From an uncultured Eubacterium sp. (GTDB lineage Bacteria > Bacillota_A > Clostridia > Lachnospirales > Lachnospiraceae): 5,419 bases of DNA. Position numbers and translations under genes: made by a program. Each line of letters starts with the position of its first letter. Within the stretch, counting starts at the first letter, position 1. Below the pieces are notes generated by a model that was not told where the DNA came from, did not search any database, and was given only the letters and a program-made list of their open reading frames with translations. Below, in pieces: positions 5,247 through 5,419 of the stretch. The stretch covers positions 1 through 5,419 of the forward strand of contig CAQBGY010000245.1 in the NCBI GenBank assembly GCA_948759685.1, given 5' to 3'.

Positions 5247-5419
5247 GGGGCAGTCCCAAAAAACTTCTTCTTCAAAAGCGTAAATACATTTCCCATAACA
5301 TCATTATAAAATGATGCCTATAAGTCTCCAAATTCAGCAATGATTATTAATCTATAGATAGTAAGATACAAGAAAGGCGTGAGACTTGTCTGCCAGTTCA
5401 TCGAAACTGAGGCATCGCC
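5247..5419 (-). mobile_element. Probable 3' end of an insertion sequence (partial, runs off the window)
   Basis: GGGGCAGTCCC at 5247-5257 looks like an IS terminal inverted repeat, and the gene remnant to its left ends just short of it. Further in, a minus-strand open stretch from the window edge to a TAG at 5352 reads RCLSFDELADKSHAFLVSYY then L-stop, a plausible transposase C-terminus. Another frame stays open to about 5319, so the coding frame is uncertain. A 7-bp hairpin (CATCATT/AATGATG, 5299-5316) lies in the non-coding tail. The partner inverted repeat is outside the window, so the element's family cannot be stated. Confidence 0.4.

Noticed and set aside
1..5419. CRISPR array, tRNA or rRNA genes
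   Set aside because: No spaced direct repeats and no recognisable cloverleaf or rRNA sequence were seen on either strand.

Overview
The window is AT-rich DNA that most likely comes from a Bacteroidales bacterium (Bacteroides/Parabacteroides-like). Four things point there: a TonB C-terminal domain carried on a lipoprotein, start sites without clear Shine-Dalgarno motifs, a promoter of the Bacteroidetes type (TAnnTTTG -7 box, 19-bp spacer, TTTG-like -33 box), and small IS-type elements. All believable genes lie on the minus strand, so the operon reads from high to low coordinates.

Layout in transcription order. 5419-5227 looks like the 3' end of an IS (a terminus-like GGGGCAGTCCC and a possible transposase tail). 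5226-5049 is a frameshifted remnant of an unrecognised gene. A tightly packed run of five intact genes follows: a TonB-domain lipoprotein (5031-4171), a 78-aa protein (4142-3906), a multi-pass membrane protein (3877-3194), a two-TM SHOCT-domain protein (3161-2826) and a 396-aa secreted protein (2811-1621). Gaps between them are about 14-32 nt. The last gene overlaps by 29 nt the signal-peptide start of a sixth gene, which runs from 1649 to 144. A long hairpin with a T-rich tail (136-68) directly after it probably ends the operon.

The sixth gene is the main discovery. It now appears as three separate ORFs (1649-1419, 1422-1222, 1022-144), but these are pieces of one ancestral gene of about 425 codons. 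It encoded a signal peptide, a helical middle, and a C-terminal domain carrying a TDALGRVV motif like that of the Endonuclease_NS_2 (DNA/RNA non-specific endonuclease) family, though without the usual catalytic DGGH. Two lesions broke it. One is a one-base loss in an A-run (1433-1437). The other is a 220-bp non-coding element (1026-1245) with perfect 18-bp terminal inverted repeats and a 9-bp target duplication. Removing the element and one duplication copy rejoins the two flanking ORFs exactly in frame.

The element carries a good outward Bacteroidetes promoter pointing into the downstream fragment, and the target duplication supplies that fragment's ATG. The insertion may therefore have turned the C-terminal part of a secreted protein into a separately expressed, leaderless protein. 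The overall operon (TonB-domain lipoprotein, membrane proteins, SHOCT protein, two exported proteins) looks like an uncharacterised envelope-associated locus. Its function cannot be assigned from sequence alone.
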